A DNA stretch of 64,000 bases from Brucella grignonensis (GTDB lineage: Bacteria; Pseudomonadota; Alphaproteobacteria; Rhizobiales; Rhizobiaceae), in assembly GCF_002252505.1 (NCBI RefSeq), contig NZ_NNRL01000164.1, forward strand, positions 62,001 through 126,000, given 5' to 3'. The position numbers were made by a program, and so were the translations under genes. The first letter of the stretch is position 1. Each line of letters starts with the position of its first letter. The notes under the pieces were generated by a model. It made no database searches and had not been told where the DNA came from. It worked only from the letters and a program-made list of their open reading frames with translations. This document shows positions 1 to 9,036 of the stretch, one piece after another.

Positions 1-2
1 TG

Positions 3-1460
3 GGGATCGTGTTGAAACCCGGCACCGATGGCGCTTTCGCTTGCGCTGTCATGCATGTTTTGTTCCGTGACGGCCTTGCTGACTGGGAATATCTCGATCG
101 CTATACTGACGATCCAAAGGGGTTGGAAGCGCACCTTGCTACGCGCACGCCTGAATGGGCTGCTGAAATTACCGGTCTCAGCGTCGAAGAGATTGAGGCG
201 TTCGCGCATCTGGTGGGCAAGACCAAGCGCACTTATTTCCGCCTTGGCTATGGTTTCACGCGCCAGCGAAATGGTGCGGTGAACATGCATGCAGCAGCAT
301 CGGTTGCCTGTGTGACCGGCGCATTTTTGTATGAGGGCGGCGGCGCATTTCATTCCAATTCCGGCATCTTCAAGATGGACAAGCGCGAGATCGAAGGTCG
401 CGCGATGCAGGATATGAATATCCGCTTCCTCGATCAGTCCAAGATCGGGCGTGTCCTGACGGGCGATAGCGAAGCGCTTTATGGTGGTCCGCCTGTGACC
501 GCGATGCTGATCCAGAATACCAATCCGATGAATGTGACGCCGGAACAGCGTCTGGTGCGCGAAGGTTTTGCGCGCGAAGACCTCTTTGTCGCTGTGCACG
601 AGCAGTTCATGACGGATACGGCAAAGATGGCTGATGTGGTTCTGCCCGCCACGACTTTCCTCGAACATGACGATATTTATCGTGGCGGCGGTCAGCAGCA
701 TGTGGTGCTTGGGCCAAAACTGATTGAACCGCTTGCAGAAGCGCAGCCGAATATCTTCGTCATCAATGAACTTGCAAAGCGATTGGGCATTGCGCATTTG
801 CCCGGCTTCGATCTCGACGAGCGCACTCTGATCGACAATATGAATGCCAATAGCGATCTCCCGCATTTCAACGAACTGAAGGAAAAACGCTTTGTCGATT
901 TGCAGCCGCCATTTGAGGAAGCGCATTACATTAACGGCTTTAATTGGCCGGATGGCAAATTCCGCTTCCGTCCTGACTGGACCGGAAGCCCGTCGCCGAA
1001 CAAACCGCCGGAAGTCATGGGTCTGCAAGGACCGCATCAATCTATGCCGGAATTTCCTGACTACTGGAATGTGATTGAGGCTGTGGATGCAGACCATCCA
1101 TTCCGTCTTGCTACGTCGCCAGCGCATAATTTCCTGAATTCGACATTCGCCGAAACGCCGACATCGCTTGCCAAGGAAATCAGGCCAGAGCTTCTCATCC
1201 ACCCGGATGACGCGGCTGATCTTGATATTGCTGATGGTGAGCGGATTGAAATCGGCAATCATCGTGGTGAAGTCGTACTTCATGCGGTGCTGCGCGCTGG
1301 CCAGAAACGCGGGGTCGTTGTGTCGGAAGGTATTTTCCCGAATTCCACATTCGAGCGGGGCGAGGGGATCAATACACTGATCGGGGCCGAACCTGCTGCC
1401 CCTTATGGCGGCTTGGCGGTTCACGACACCAAGATCTGGATCAAGAAAGTCACTGGTTAA
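3..1460 (+). CDS. Molybdopterin-dependent oxidoreductase, 5'-truncated by window edge
   Basis: C-terminal part (about 485 residues) of a large DMSO-reductase/formate-dehydrogenase-type molybdopterin enzyme. The reading frame is open to the first bases, so the true start lies upstream. Visible family features are the segment around MLIQNTNPMNVTP, the MADVVLPATTFLEHDD stretch that lines the cofactor pocket in this superfamily, and a C-terminal molydopterin dinucleotide-binding domain (about residue 365 on, with HPDDAADLDIADGE and a GEVVL beta strand). The N-terminal Fe-S or cofactor region is not in the window, so substrate cannot be assigned; BisC/YjgC-like cytosolic oxidoreductases are the nearest group. 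A strong terminator follows directly after the stop. Confidence 0.85.
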   Translation, partial: GIVLKPGTDGAFACAVMHVLFRDGLADWEYLDRYTDDPKGLEAHLATRTPEWAAEITGLSVEEIEAFAHLVGKTKRTYFRLGYGFTRQRNGAVNMHAAASVACVTGAFLYEGGGAFHSNSGIFKMDKREIEGRAMQDMNIRFLDQSKIGRVLTGDSEALYGGPPVTAMLIQNTNPMNVTPEQRLVREGFAREDLFVAVHEQFMTDTAKMADVVLPATTFLEHDDIYRGGGQQHVVLGPKLIEPLAEAQPNIFVINELAKRLGIAHLPGFDLDERTLIDNMNANSDLPHFNELKEKRFVDLQPPFEEAHYINGFNWPDGKFRFRPDWTGSPSPNKPPEVMGLQGPHQSMPEFPDYWNVIEAVDADHPFRLATSPAHNFLNSTFAETPTSLAKEIRPELLIHPDDAADLDIADGERIEIGNHRGEVVLHAVLRAGQKRGVVVSEGIFPNSTFERGEGINTLIGAEPAAPYGGLAVHDTKIWIKKVTG

Positions 1461-1464
1461 TAAA

Positions 1465-1500
1465 AAAAACCGCGCCCAACATGAGTTGGGCGCGGTTTTT
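1465..1500. terminator. Bidirectional intrinsic terminator
   Basis: A 16-bp perfect inverted repeat (AAAAACCGCGCCCAAC / GTTGGGCGCGGTTTTT) with a four-base loop and A/T runs on both sides. It lies between the convergent oxidoreductase and DUF992 genes and can serve both. Confidence 0.9.
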
Positions 1501-1517
1501 GAATCAATAAGGCCGGA

Positions 1518-2042
1518 TTAGCCTGCGTAGTTCAGCTTGAGCTTGGAAAGGCCAACGGCTGCGTTGAGACCTTTCTGACCCTGAAGCGAGATAGGCTGCA
1601 GGGAAATCGTCTTCCACGAACCGCCGGTCAGAATGTTGGTGCCTGCGCCGATACCAATCGCGGCATTTGCCGATGCACCGACATAGCGGCCCTTCAATGC
1701 ACCCTCAGGACGAACGGTTGGTGCCCAGACGGCCCATGCAATCGTGCCGCCATTGATGAAGCCCACATCAACGCCAATCTTGGTGATGTTACCGGTATAA
1801 TGCTCGACCGGGCCACGACCGTGAACAGGGCTAAATACACAATCTACGTCCTGCTGGCTGCCGATGATGACACCGATTGCAGGCGAAATCTCGCAGGATA
1901 GGGTGCCAACTTCCGAACGCGGCTGGGTGCGGCCTGAGCCGGGAGGCGCCACGAAGTCAGCAGCAAGGGCGGGTGCGGTAATTGCTATGCCCGAAACGAC
2001 GGCCATAGCCGACAGGAAGGAAGTCGAAAAACGGAGAGACAT
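1518..2042 (-). CDS. DUF992 secreted protein
   Basis: 174 residues. A signal peptide is clear: basic start MSLRFS, a hydrophobic stretch FLSAMAVVSGIAI, and a cleavage site after APALA-A. The mature part contains the VGTLSCEISPAIGVIIGSQQ segment and the GxxxGAGxNxLxGG pattern near the C-terminus that mark the alphaproteobacterial DUF992 family (periplasmic, glycine-rich, function unknown). It stands alone with its own upstream region of about 170 bases and shares the terminator with the convergent oxidoreductase. The family call is confident; no biochemical role is known. Confidence 0.85.
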   Translation of the reverse strand: MSLRFSTSFLSAMAVVSGIAITAPALAADFVAPPGSGRTQPRSEVGTLSCEISPAIGVIIGSQQDVDCVFSPVHGRGPVEHYTGNITKIGVDVGFINGGTIAWAVWAPTVRPEGALKGRYVGASANAAIGIGAGTNILTGGSWKTISLQPISLQGQKGLNAAVGLSKLKLNYAG

Positions 2043-2217
2043 GATGTTGTCCTCTAATAAAACACAATACAGAAAGAGACGCTCATGCGACTCTCAAGGG
2101 TTGCCGAAGCAAGTCCCCTTACGCACTGGAATTAGGGCATTTTCACGAGAATTAAAGTTTTGTTAACGAAAAAATTCACGTGTGATGAATTTGTCGCGCC
2201 TAATCTCCTGTTTGGGG

Positions 2218-2835
2218 TCAGGCGCTGATCACCATTGTATCTTGCGACACTCCCGCTTCCGTATTGCCGGTGGCAAATTTGCTAAGTGCCAGAGCGTAGA
2301 TCTTGTGTTCAGCTTTCAACACGCGTGCGGCGAGGCTATCGTCGGTATCGCCGTCAATGATCGGAACGGCGGCCTGTGCCAGAATCGGTCCTTCATCCAT
2401 ACCTTCCGTCACCAGATGCACGGTGCAGCCTGCCAGCTTCATGCCAGAATCCAGTGCACGCTGATGCGTATGTAGGCCGGGAAAAAGCGGTAGCAGGGAA
2501 GGGTGGATATTGAGGATACGCCCCTCATAAGGTGCAATGAACCTCCCCGACAGAAGTCGCATATAGCCCGCAAGGCAAATGATATCGGGATTCAGCGCTG
2601 CAAGTGCTTCAAGGATCGCATCTTCATGTGCATCCTTCGAGGCATAATCCTTGCGGGCGAACGCTTGCGTTGCGATACCAGCGGCTTGTGCTTTCGCAAG
2701 GCCGCCAGCATCTGGCTTGTCGGAAAAGACTGAAACAATCTCAGCCGGAAAATCGGGTGTTTGAGCAGCGCGGATCAGCGCCTCCATATTGGAGCCGCCG
2801 CCCGAGATGAAAATAACGACCCGCTTGCGGCTCAT
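2218..2835 (-). CDS. purN: Phosphoribosylglycinamide formyltransferase
   Basis: Transfers a formyl group from 10-formyl-tetrahydrofolate to GAR, the third step of IMP synthesis. 205 residues, normal for PurN. It starts [19 protein letters not shown], the phosphate-binding loop for GAR, and carries the catalytic set Asn-His in [14 protein letters not shown] and Asp in [11 protein letters not shown]. Its ATG overlaps the purM stop codon by four bases (ATGA at 2835-2832), so the two are translationally coupled and encode consecutive purine enzymes. Confidence 0.97.
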   Translation of the reverse strand: MSRKRVVIFISGGGSNMEALIRAAQTPDFPAEIVSVFSDKPDAGGLAKAQAAGIATQAFARKDYASKDAHEDAILEALAALNPDIICLAGYMRLLSGRFIAPYEGRILNIHPSLLPLFPGLHTHQRALDSGMKLAGCTVHLVTEGMDEGPILAQAAVPIIDGDTDDSLAARVLKAEHKIYALALSKFATGNTEAGVSQDTMVISA

Positions 2836-3911
2836 AGTGCCAGAGTACCCTGATAGACGACGCCTTCGCCTTCGCGCTTGATCATGCGACCGAGCGTAAC
2901 GACATTTTCGCCTTCGGCGGCGAGGGCTGCAACCACTTCATCAACCTTGTCAGGCGTGACAACAGCGATCATGCCGATGCCGCAGTTGAAAGTGCGCAGC
3001 ATTTCGAGTGGCTCGACGCCGCCGGTCTTGGCAAGCCAGGAAAATACGGCAGGAACATCGATTGCATCGAGATTGATGTTAGCGGCAAGGCCTTCCGGCA
3101 GGACGCGCGGAATATTGTCCGGGAAGCCGCCACCAGTGATGTGTGCCAGTGCCTTGATGCCATCCGAAGCCCGGATTGCAGCAAGCAGAGGCTTCACATA
3201 GATGCGGGTAGGCGTCAGCAGAGCTTCGCCCAATGTTGCTCCGGACTGGAATGGCGCATCGGATTTCCAGCCAAGGCCCGACATTTCAACGATGCGACGC
3301 ACCAGCGAGAAGCCGTTGGAATGAACGCCTGAAGACGAAAGACCGAGAATGATGTCTCCTTCGGAGATATCGCCACGCGGCAGCAGACGATTGCGTTCAG
3401 CCGCACCCACGGCAAAACCGGCCAGATCGTAATCGCCATCGCGATACATGCCCGGCATTTCGGCGGTTTCACCACCGATCAATGCACAGCCAGCCTGAAG
3501 GCAACCTTCGGCAATACCGGAGACGATAGCTACACCCTGATCAGGCGAGAGCTTGCCGGTTGCGAAATAGTCGAGGAAGAAAAGTGGCTCTGCACCCTGC
3601 ACGACCAGATCGTTCACGCACATCGCCACGAGGTCGATGCCGACCGTGTCGTGCTTGTCTGCATCGATTGCAATTTTGAGCTTGGTGCCAACGCCGTCAT
3701 TGGCTGCGACGAGAACAGGGTCGGTAAAGCCCGCAGCCTTGAGATCGAACAGGCCGCCGAAGCCGCCAATCTCACCATCTGCACCCGGGCGACGCGTGGA
3801 GCGGACAAGCGGCTTGATCTTGTCGACCATCAGGTTGCCTGCATCGATGTCGACGCCAGCTTCCGCGTAAGTCAGTCCATTTTTCCTGGCGGGGTTATTT
3901 TCCGTGGTCAT
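2832..3911 (-). CDS. purM: Phosphoribosylformylglycinamidine cyclo-ligase (AIR synthase)
   Basis: Closes the imidazole ring of AIR with ATP, the fifth step of purine synthesis. The reading frame is open to 4097, but the start is set at 3911, where an AGGAG six bases upstream precedes [21 protein letters not shown]; the extra 62 codons upstream are not conserved-looking. Conserved blocks are [67 protein letters not shown] and [16 protein letters not shown]. The protein is 359 residues, usual for PurM. First gene of the purM-purN operon, divergent from the AI-2E permease. Confidence 0.96.
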   Translation of the reverse strand: MTTENNPARKNGLTYAEAGVDIDAGNLMVDKIKPLVRSTRRPGADGEIGGFGGLFDLKAAGFTDPVLVAANDGVGTKLKIAIDADKHDTVGIDLVAMCVNDLVVQGAEPLFFLDYFATGKLSPDQGVAIVSGIAEGCLQAGCALIGGETAEMPGMYRDGDYDLAGFAVGAAERNRLLPRGDISEGDIILGLSSSGVHSNGFSLVRRIVEMSGLGWKSDAPFQSGATLGEALLTPTRIYVKPLLAAIRASDGIKALAHITGGGFPDNIPRVLPEGLAANINLDAIDVPAVFSWLAKTGGVEPLEMLRTFNCGIGMIAVVTPDKVDEVVAALAAEGENVVTLGRMIKREGEGVVYQGTLAL

Positions 3912-4225
3912 CACCTGCTCCTGAAACTGGTCTGAAACGGGGCTGTGCCCCTTTTGGGGAATATTTACCGGCGCAATGACATGAGATCGCTTGTCCTGCA
4001 AGGCCGGGAGGCTGGAAAAGCGCAAAACACTGCACGAATCTGCTGAAATTTCCGATACTGTGGATTTGCAGTAACCTGTCGATGCTCGGAGAACCACTCG
4101 CTTATAAACATTGCAATCTTTTTGCTACGGTCTAACTATCCTTCTCTGTCGGCGCTTACGAGAAAAGTAACATCGTTTTATTATAGCTGGGGCTCAGGAC
4201 CCAGCTTTGCAGAGAATGGATCAAG
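3912..4225. other. Divergent intergenic region purM / AI-2E permease
   Basis: About 310 bases holding the start regions of both divergent genes. I see no extra ORF with a ribosome binding site and no repeat. No purine (PurR-type or guanine/PRPP) riboswitch could be recognised. Confidence 0.5.
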
Positions 4226-5467
4226 ATGGTCAAGAAACCAGCGCCGGTGCGTGACACGACAAGCAAGACGATACAGCAGTCAGAGGCCGTGGCACGCGAT
4301 GGCGATATTCACGTTAATGTAGAAGTCGGCGGCTTTACGGGCTCTGTCATCCGCCGTCAGGCCATGTTCTGGACATGCGCCGTTGCCGTGTTCATCCTGT
4401 TTCTGGTGACTTTCAGTCCGGTCCTTCTGCCTTTCGTGGCTGGCATGGCGCTGGCATATTTTCTTGATCCTGTTGCAGACCGTCTGGAGCGGCTGGGGCT
4501 GTCGAGGCTGGCCTCAACAATCGTCATTTTGCTCGTTTTCCTCATGGTCCTGGTCATAGGGCTGATGATTATCATCCCGATTCTGGCAACACAGCTTGCA
4601 GATTTCATTTCCAAGCTGCCGGATTATATCTCGCAGCTACAGGCACTGATGACCAACGAGAACTCGCAATGGTTAAAGCGTTATATCGGCATCGATAGCT
4701 CCGTCATTCAGGAAAATCTCAGCACATTGCTGCAACAAGGTGCTGGTTTCCTCTCGACATTGCTCCAATCCCTGTGGAATTCGGGGAAATCTCTCATTGA
4801 TATTGCGGGTCTTTTCATCGTTACGCCGGTGGTTGCATTCTACATGCTGCTCGACTGGGATCGCATGGTTGATCGCATCGATTCATGGGTGCCGCGCAGG
4901 CAGCTTTACACCGTCCGCGGCATTGCGCGTGACATGGATGCGGCAGTGGCGGGTTTCGTCCGTGGGCAGGGTACTTTGTGCCTCATTCTTGGCACCTATT
5001 ATGCCATCGGACTGACCCTGACGGGGCTCAATTTTGGCCTGCTTATCGGCTTTTTCGCAGGCCTTATTAGCTTCATTCCCTATATCGGCTCTTTCGTGGG
5101 GCTGACGCTCGCGATCGGTGTCGCGCTGGTCCAGTTCTGGCCGGATTGGATCATGATCGTTGCTGTCGCAGCAGTGTTTTTCCTGGGCCAGTTTGTTGAA
5201 GGAAACATCCTCCAGCCAAAGCTCGTCGGATCGTCTGTGGGCCTGCATCCGGTTTGGCTGATGTTTGCTCTGTTCGCCTTCGGTTCTCTGTTTGGCTTCA
5301 CGGGCATGCTAGTGGCAGTGCCAGCTGCGGCAGCGGTCGGGGTGCTTGTGCGTTTTGCCCTGAATCGCTATCTCCATTCTCCGATGTACGACCCGGTCTA
5401 TAAGCGCCCTCATTCCGATACCGGGCCGCTGATCGAGGCTGGCGAGAATACAGGCAAAGAGAAATGA
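4226..5467 (+). CDS. AI-2E family transporter (PerM/YhhT-like permease)
   Basis: 413 residues with a soluble N-terminal tail of about 45 residues, then a two-helix block (WTCAVAVFILFLVTFSPVLLPFVAGMALAYFL), a third helix near 90-115, an amphipathic central loop with TLLQQGAGFLSTLLQSLW, and four to five more helices including IGLTLTGLNFGLLIGFFAGLISFIPYIGSF. The PYIGSF and EGNILQPKLVGSSVGLHPVWLMFALFAFGSLFGFTGMLVAVP blocks are the family signature. Members act as secondary permeases of the inner membrane; the name comes from E. coli TqsA, and substrate here is unknown. It lies 54 bases upstream of hdaA, probably in one transcript, an arrangement I associate with Rhizobiales. Confidence 0.9.
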   Translation: MVKKPAPVRDTTSKTIQQSEAVARDGDIHVNVEVGGFTGSVIRRQAMFWTCAVAVFILFLVTFSPVLLPFVAGMALAYFLDPVADRLERLGLSRLASTIVILLVFLMVLVIGLMIIIPILATQLADFISKLPDYISQLQALMTNENSQWLKRYIGIDSSVIQENLSTLLQQGAGFLSTLLQSLWNSGKSLIDIAGLFIVTPVVAFYMLLDWDRMVDRIDSWVPRRQLYTVRGIARDMDAAVAGFVRGQGTLCLILGTYYAIGLTLTGLNFGLLIGFFAGLISFIPYIGSFVGLTLAIGVALVQFWPDWIMIVAVAAVFFLGQFVEGNILQPKLVGSSVGLHPVWLMFALFAFGSLFGFTGMLVAVPAAAAVGVLVRFALNRYLHSPMYDPVYKRPHSDTGPLIEAGENTGKEK

Positions 5468-5521
5468 AACTGACACGTAACCGGGCGAGATTTTCAGGAG
5501 CCAGACATTCTGGAGGCAGCG

Positions 5522-6220
5522 ATGAGTGACGCACCGCGTCAGATTCCGCTCGCTCTCGAGCATCAGCCCGGCTATTACCGCGAAGACATCATGGTCACGG
5601 GGTCGAACCGTGCGGCGGTTGATCTTATCGATCGCTGGCCGAACTGGGTTGCTCCGGTGGTGATCCTTGCCGGGCCGACGGGTGCTGGCAAGACGCATTT
5701 GGCGGAAGTCTGGCGCGCGGCAACAGGTGCGCTGTTGGCCAATCCCAAAGCCATCAGCGATGAAGTGGTGACGGGTGCTGCGGAATACCCGGTTCTGATC
5801 GACAATATTGGCGGCGCACCTTTCGATGAGACGGGCCTGTTTCATCTCATCAATAGCGTTCGGCAGAATGCAGCGCTTGGTCCGGGACCTTCACTTCTGA
5901 TGACCTCGCGTCTCCTGCCTGCAAACTGGAAGGTAAAGCTTCCTGATCTTGCATCGCGCCTTAAGGCGGCAACAGTTGTCGAGATTGCGGAGCCCGACGA
6001 CATGCTGCTCGGCGGCGTCATTCACAAACTTTTTGCCGACCGGCAGATCAGCGTTGAGCCACATGTGGTGAGCTATCTGGTGAGTCGTATAGAACGCTCG
6101 CTTTTGTCTGCAATCCAGATTGTGGATCGCCTTGATCGCGTAGCTCTTGAACAGAAAACCCGCATAACCCGCACGCTTGCCGCACAGGTGTTGTCAGAAG
6201 CTGGCCACGGTGACGGATGA
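5522..6220 (+). CDS. hdaA: DnaA-related replication regulator HdaA
   Basis: AAA+ protein of 232 residues related to DnaA domain III but without the DNA-binding domain IV. Hda homologues act with the beta clamp to stimulate ATP hydrolysis by DnaA and so limit re-initiation. The N-terminal RQIPLALEHQPGYYRED resembles the clamp-binding hexapeptide region followed by an aromatic motif. Walker A is GPTGAGKTHLAEVW; the Walker B strand YPVLIDNIGG is followed by the sensor LLMTSRLLP. The lid is SRLKAATVVEIAEPDD. GGAGG lies seven bases before the ATG. The stop overlaps (ATGA) the start of a degraded epimerase gene. Confidence 0.93.
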   Translation: MSDAPRQIPLALEHQPGYYREDIMVTGSNRAAVDLIDRWPNWVAPVVILAGPTGAGKTHLAEVWRAATGALLANPKAISDEVVTGAAEYPVLIDNIGGAPFDETGLFHLINSVRQNAALGPGPSLLMTSRLLPANWKVKLPDLASRLKAATVVEIAEPDDMLLGGVIHKLFADRQISVEPHVVSYLVSRIERSLLSAIQIVDRLDRVALEQKTRITRTLAAQVLSEAGHGDG

Positions 6221-6553
6221 GGATAGCCGTCACGGGAAGCCTGCGGATTTATCGGAAGCGCGGTTCTTCGCCAACTGGCAAATGACGGACATGAGATCGT
6301 TGCCCTTTCGCGCAACGATTTGTCAGCGCCCGATTTTTCAGATGTGGACTGGTTATGCGCGCTCGTCACGGCTGGTGCCTATTCCTGCCTTCTGCATGAA
6401 AATGCTGCTCACACTCATGGGCAGAAAACCTCTGTATGAACAGCTGTTCGGCGACATGGTCGCCGATACGTCCTCACTGCTTGCTATCGGCTTTCAATAT
6501 CTGCCGGCGACCCGCAAATCGCGGCCATGGCGACGTTTGTTAAGAAGAACTAG
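6217..6553 (+). pseudogene. Degraded NAD-dependent epimerase/dehydratase (frameshifts and central deletion)
   Basis: Starts with an ATG that overlaps the hdaA stop (ATGA, 6217-6220). Frame 1 reads MRIAVTG and then diverges; removing one A from the AA at 6237-6238 gives MRIAVTGACGFIGSAVLRQL followed by ANDGHEIVALSRND, a textbook Rossmann GxxGxxG start of an extended SDR. This second frame stops at 6437-6439. A third frame from about 6390 gives LLTLMGRKPLYEQLFGDMVA followed by DTSSLLAIGFQYLPATR, the usual C-terminal end of UDP-glucose-4-epimerase-like enzymes, and a last frame change gives IAAMATFVKKN-stop. Only about 110 of the expected 300 or so codons remain, so the middle is deleted. This is a dead gene once coupled to hdaA. 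Confidence 0.8.
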
Positions 6554-7371
6554 TTCTTCTGCCCAACCGCCATTGGCGGCTGAATACGGGCTTTCTGTAC
6601 AAGGGGCGTCACTGGAGCAGGGGTTGGCGGCTTCTTGGCAATCGATCCGGTAGTAATCATCTGTGCACTGTCGGGCTTGTTACGACCGCCCCGCAACTGG
6701 TCTTCATGCACCCAGCCAATCATGTTGGTTGAAGGCACCACAACACGATGCCATTTGCCTGTCTTACCATAAGAGCGCATTTCGCGGCCCTTTTCGACAG
6801 TGCCAATAGCGGGTGATTTATCCCATGCATTCTTGTGAATGGTGAGCTTTGCCTTCGCATAAATCACGGAAGGAGAATGAGCGGGCGTATTCGTGCCGCG
6901 CGGCGGCATCGGCAATGCGCGTGCAGATGCAGGGGGTGGTGGCGGCGGAGCTACTTTCTGCGTTGGCATTGGCGACTTTGTCGCCTGAATGGCAGCTTGT
7001 TGCACAGGCTTATTCTGTGCAGGTGCGACCAACGCAGCCGGGCGAGGGACAGGACCCACCGCGCCTGCATAATCTTTTGAAGGCGTTTTCTTTTCAACGG
7101 CAGCTTTTTCGACGCGTTGCTTGTCTTCCACCTTTGCAGGGGCCGAAGAAGTAACCTGTGGCGCGGCGCGCTGGAACAATGCAGTCAATGCTGCCTGCGG
7201 GCTCTTATGTTGGGCTGTGGCCCACAGACTGAACGCACCCAGACCCAAAATTGCGCCGAGCGCCAATATTGGTGCGGATGAACCTGAACCACTCTTACGC
7301 CCGGTGGAGCGCCCGCTGGAGCGTCCGGTCGTGCGTTTTGTCGAGCGGGAACTCTGTTTCCTTGCGGCCAT
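6550..7371 (-). CDS. Membrane-anchored SH3-domain protein with Pro-rich linker
   Basis: 273 residues from MAARKQSSRS (the frame is open to 7410, but this start gives the basic N-terminus expected). Order: an Arg/Lys/Ser-rich cytoplasmic tail of about 30 residues, one membrane helix APILALGAILGLGAFSLWATA, a long Ala/Pro/Lys-rich periplasmic linker with a run of prolines (VAPPPPPPASARALP), and a bacterial SH3-type domain (about 170-235: VIYAKAKLTIHKNAWDKSPA ... GTVEKGREMRSYGKTGKWHRV ... IGWVHEDQLRGG). Such domains bind peptidoglycan or regulate wall enzymes. Its stop codon overlaps the end of the epimerase relic on the other strand. Probable cell-envelope role; no closer function visible. Confidence 0.8.
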   Translation of the reverse strand: MAARKQSSRSTKRTTGRSSGRSTGRKSGSGSSAPILALGAILGLGAFSLWATAQHKSPQAALTALFQRAAPQVTSSAPAKVEDKQRVEKAAVEKKTPSKDYAGAVGPVPRPAALVAPAQNKPVQQAAIQATKSPMPTQKVAPPPPPPASARALPMPPRGTNTPAHSPSVIYAKAKLTIHKNAWDKSPAIGTVEKGREMRSYGKTGKWHRVVVPSTNMIGWVHEDQLRGGRNKPDSAQMITTGSIAKKPPTPAPVTPLVQKARIQPPMAVGQKN

Positions 7372-7450
7372 TGTCACTTGTCCCCTGTTCGAATCGCGAC
7401 AGGAAGACACTAGCGGGTCTTCCTTCGCATTTCGTTACCGGGAGCATTTA

Positions 7451-8155
7451 TTAGACGGAGCGGGTGAGACCGCCATCTACGCGCAGGTTCTGGCCTGTAA
7501 TGTAGGCCGCACCTTCTGATGCCAGAAAGGCAACTGTTGCGGCAATTTCTTCGCTTTTGCCATAACGTTGCATAGGCACGCTGTCACGGCGTTCTTCAGT
7601 GGCTGGCAGGCTGTCGATCCAGCCCGGCAAGACATTGTTCATGCGAATATTGTCGGGTGCATAAGTGTCGGCAAATACCTTCGTGAAAGAGGCAAGGCCT
7701 GCGCGGAACACTGCCGAAGTCGGGAACATTGCGCTTGGTTCGAAAGCCCATGCCGTCGAGATGTTGATGATTGTGCCGGATTTTTGCTTTTGCATTATAG
7801 GGACGACAAGGCGGCTTGGACGAACGACATTCAGGAAATAAGTGTCGAGCCCCTTGTGCCAATCCTCATCCGTAATATCGAGAATCGGAGCACGAGGACC
7901 ATGACCGGCACTGTTAACCAGTGTATCGATGCGCCCCCATTTTTCTATCGTGAGATCGACAAGCTTATTGAGATCGTCAATCGACTGGTTTGAACCGGTC
8001 ACGCCGATACCGCCCAGTTCCTTGGCCAGCGCTTCGCCTTTGCCCGATGAAGACAGAATAGCGACAGCGAAGCCATCCTGTGCTAGTTTGCGAGCAGATG
8101 CAGCCCCCATTCCGCTGCCGCCCGCCGTAATGATTGCAACTTTCTGTGCCGACAT
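7451..8155 (-). CDS. SDR family oxidoreductase with non-canonical active site
   Basis: 234 residues, classical short-chain dehydrogenase length. The cofactor motif ITAGGSGMGAASARKLAQDG (TGxxxGxG type) and the NSAGHGPRAP motif are intact, as is the serine of IINISTAWA. The segment that should carry Tyr-x-x-x-Lys reads MFPTSAVFRAGLASFTK, so neither Tyr nor Lys is in its usual place. A small SDR subgroup shows this pattern, so it is probably a genuine but divergent enzyme rather than a broken one. AGGA lies 7-10 bases before the ATG. Substrate unknown. It is transcribed alone and ends near the SH3 gene. Confidence 0.85.
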   Translation of the reverse strand: MSAQKVAIITAGGSGMGAASARKLAQDGFAVAILSSSGKGEALAKELGGIGVTGSNQSIDDLNKLVDLTIEKWGRIDTLVNSAGHGPRAPILDITDEDWHKGLDTYFLNVVRPSRLVVPIMQKQKSGTIINISTAWAFEPSAMFPTSAVFRAGLASFTKVFADTYAPDNIRMNNVLPGWIDSLPATEERRDSVPMQRYGKSEEIAATVAFLASEGAAYITGQNLRVDGGLTRSV

Positions 8156-8270
8156 TTCCTGATCCTGATGTAATGAAACTGTTCCTATGCGCTGAAAGTA
8201 GCGAACAGGTTTGAAATCCCAAGTGAATTTTCTTGATTCTTAGATTTTGTGGCGTTGTTCGAGCAATAAA

Positions 8271-8292
8271 AAACGCCGCTTACGCGGCGTTT
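8271..8292. terminator. Intrinsic terminator
   Basis: AAACGCCGC / GCGGCGTTT stem with a TTAC loop. It lies 21 bases downstream of the small minus-strand gene 8314-8469 and is preceded on the plus side by an A-run, so it terminates minus-strand transcription. Confidence 0.8.
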
Positions 8293-8313
8293 AATCAAAA
8301 TAGGTGGAATGGA

Positions 8314-8469
8314 CTATTCCCGGCCGGATGACTTGTTGCCCGAAAAGGTCTCACCGGAAACAGGCTCATTGCTTTTCTGGCTCGACTCTTTTTGCTGAAC
8401 TGCATCACGGAATGCCGCCCATTCATTTTCGTGGCGACGGTACAGTGCATCTGAAGTCTGGATATCCAT
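8314..8469 (-). CDS. Hypothetical 51-residue protein
   Basis: Starts MDIQTSDALYRRHENEWAAF, chosen because a very strong GGAGG stands six bases upstream; the longer frame to 8505 lacks such a site. The product is hydrophilic, acidic/basic mixed and ends in a Ser/Gly/Glu-rich tail (SGETFSGNKSSGRE). No domain recognised. A dedicated terminator lies just downstream, which supports a real expressed gene. Confidence 0.65.
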   Translation of the reverse strand: MDIQTSDALYRRHENEWAAFRDAVQQKESSQKSNEPVSGETFSGNKSSGRE

Positions 8470-8630
8470 TTCTATCCTCCGTTGTCGTGGCAACGCAAAT
8501 AACATGGACCGAGCAAAATCGTTGCATCACAAACGGTAAGCGCTTGAAATCTTAATCGGTTTATATGTTTATAACTGCTCGGGATCGCCTACCTATTGGT
8601 GCGTTTGGGTGTTTCGATCCCTCTAAAGGA

Positions 8631-8777
8631 TTAGTTTTCTTTAATGGAAATGCCGTCTTCGCCGATTTTCAATTCAATGCCGGAGGATTTGGATTCTTCC
8701 TGATAGGTATAAATTGCAAAGCCTGCGACCACGACAATAAGAGCACCGATGATCAGATAAAGTCCGTTGCGATTCAC
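8631..8777 (-). CDS. Small single-pass membrane protein (48 aa, GTG start)
   Basis: Reads VNRNGLYLIIGALIVVVAGF, AIYTYQEESKSSGIELKIGE, DGISIKEN, stop. One membrane helix (LYLIIGALIVVVAGFAIYTY) preceded by a short N-terminus and followed by a charged periplasmic tail. A GGAG lies seven bases upstream of the GTG. I recall similar short proteins with an N-terminal helix and a GxExxIxExGIxIxEN tail across Rhizobiales, which supports conservation. Function unknown. Confidence 0.7.
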   Translation of the reverse strand: MNRNGLYLIIGALIVVVAGFAIYTYQEESKSSGIELKIGEDGISIKEN

Positions 8778-8959
8778 TCTGAAACTCCAGAAATTTGAAG
8801 ATGCAAAAGGAACGCGCGACCCTGTCGTTGGTTCCTGACCTTTCCGAAAAGCCCGAAAAACGCAAATAAGCGTAAGGGTGTGAATAAAATTCGAAAAAGC
8901 AATTTTTATCGCTTGCTTTATATCTGGCGATTATCTAGGGAAGGGCCGCTTACAAAGCA

Positions 8960-9036
8960 CGGAGCGTAGCGCAGCCTGGTAGCGCACCTGATTTGGGATC
9001 AGGGGGTCGGAGGTTCGAATCCTCTCGCTCCGACCA
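8960..9036 (+). tRNA. tRNA-Pro (anticodon TGG)
   Basis: 77 nt cloverleaf. Acceptor CGGAGCG/CGCTCCG with A73 and encoded CCA; anticodon stem CCTGA/TCAGG with loop TTTGGGA giving TGG; T-arm with GGTTCGAATCC. An isolated tRNA gene. Confidence 0.96.
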
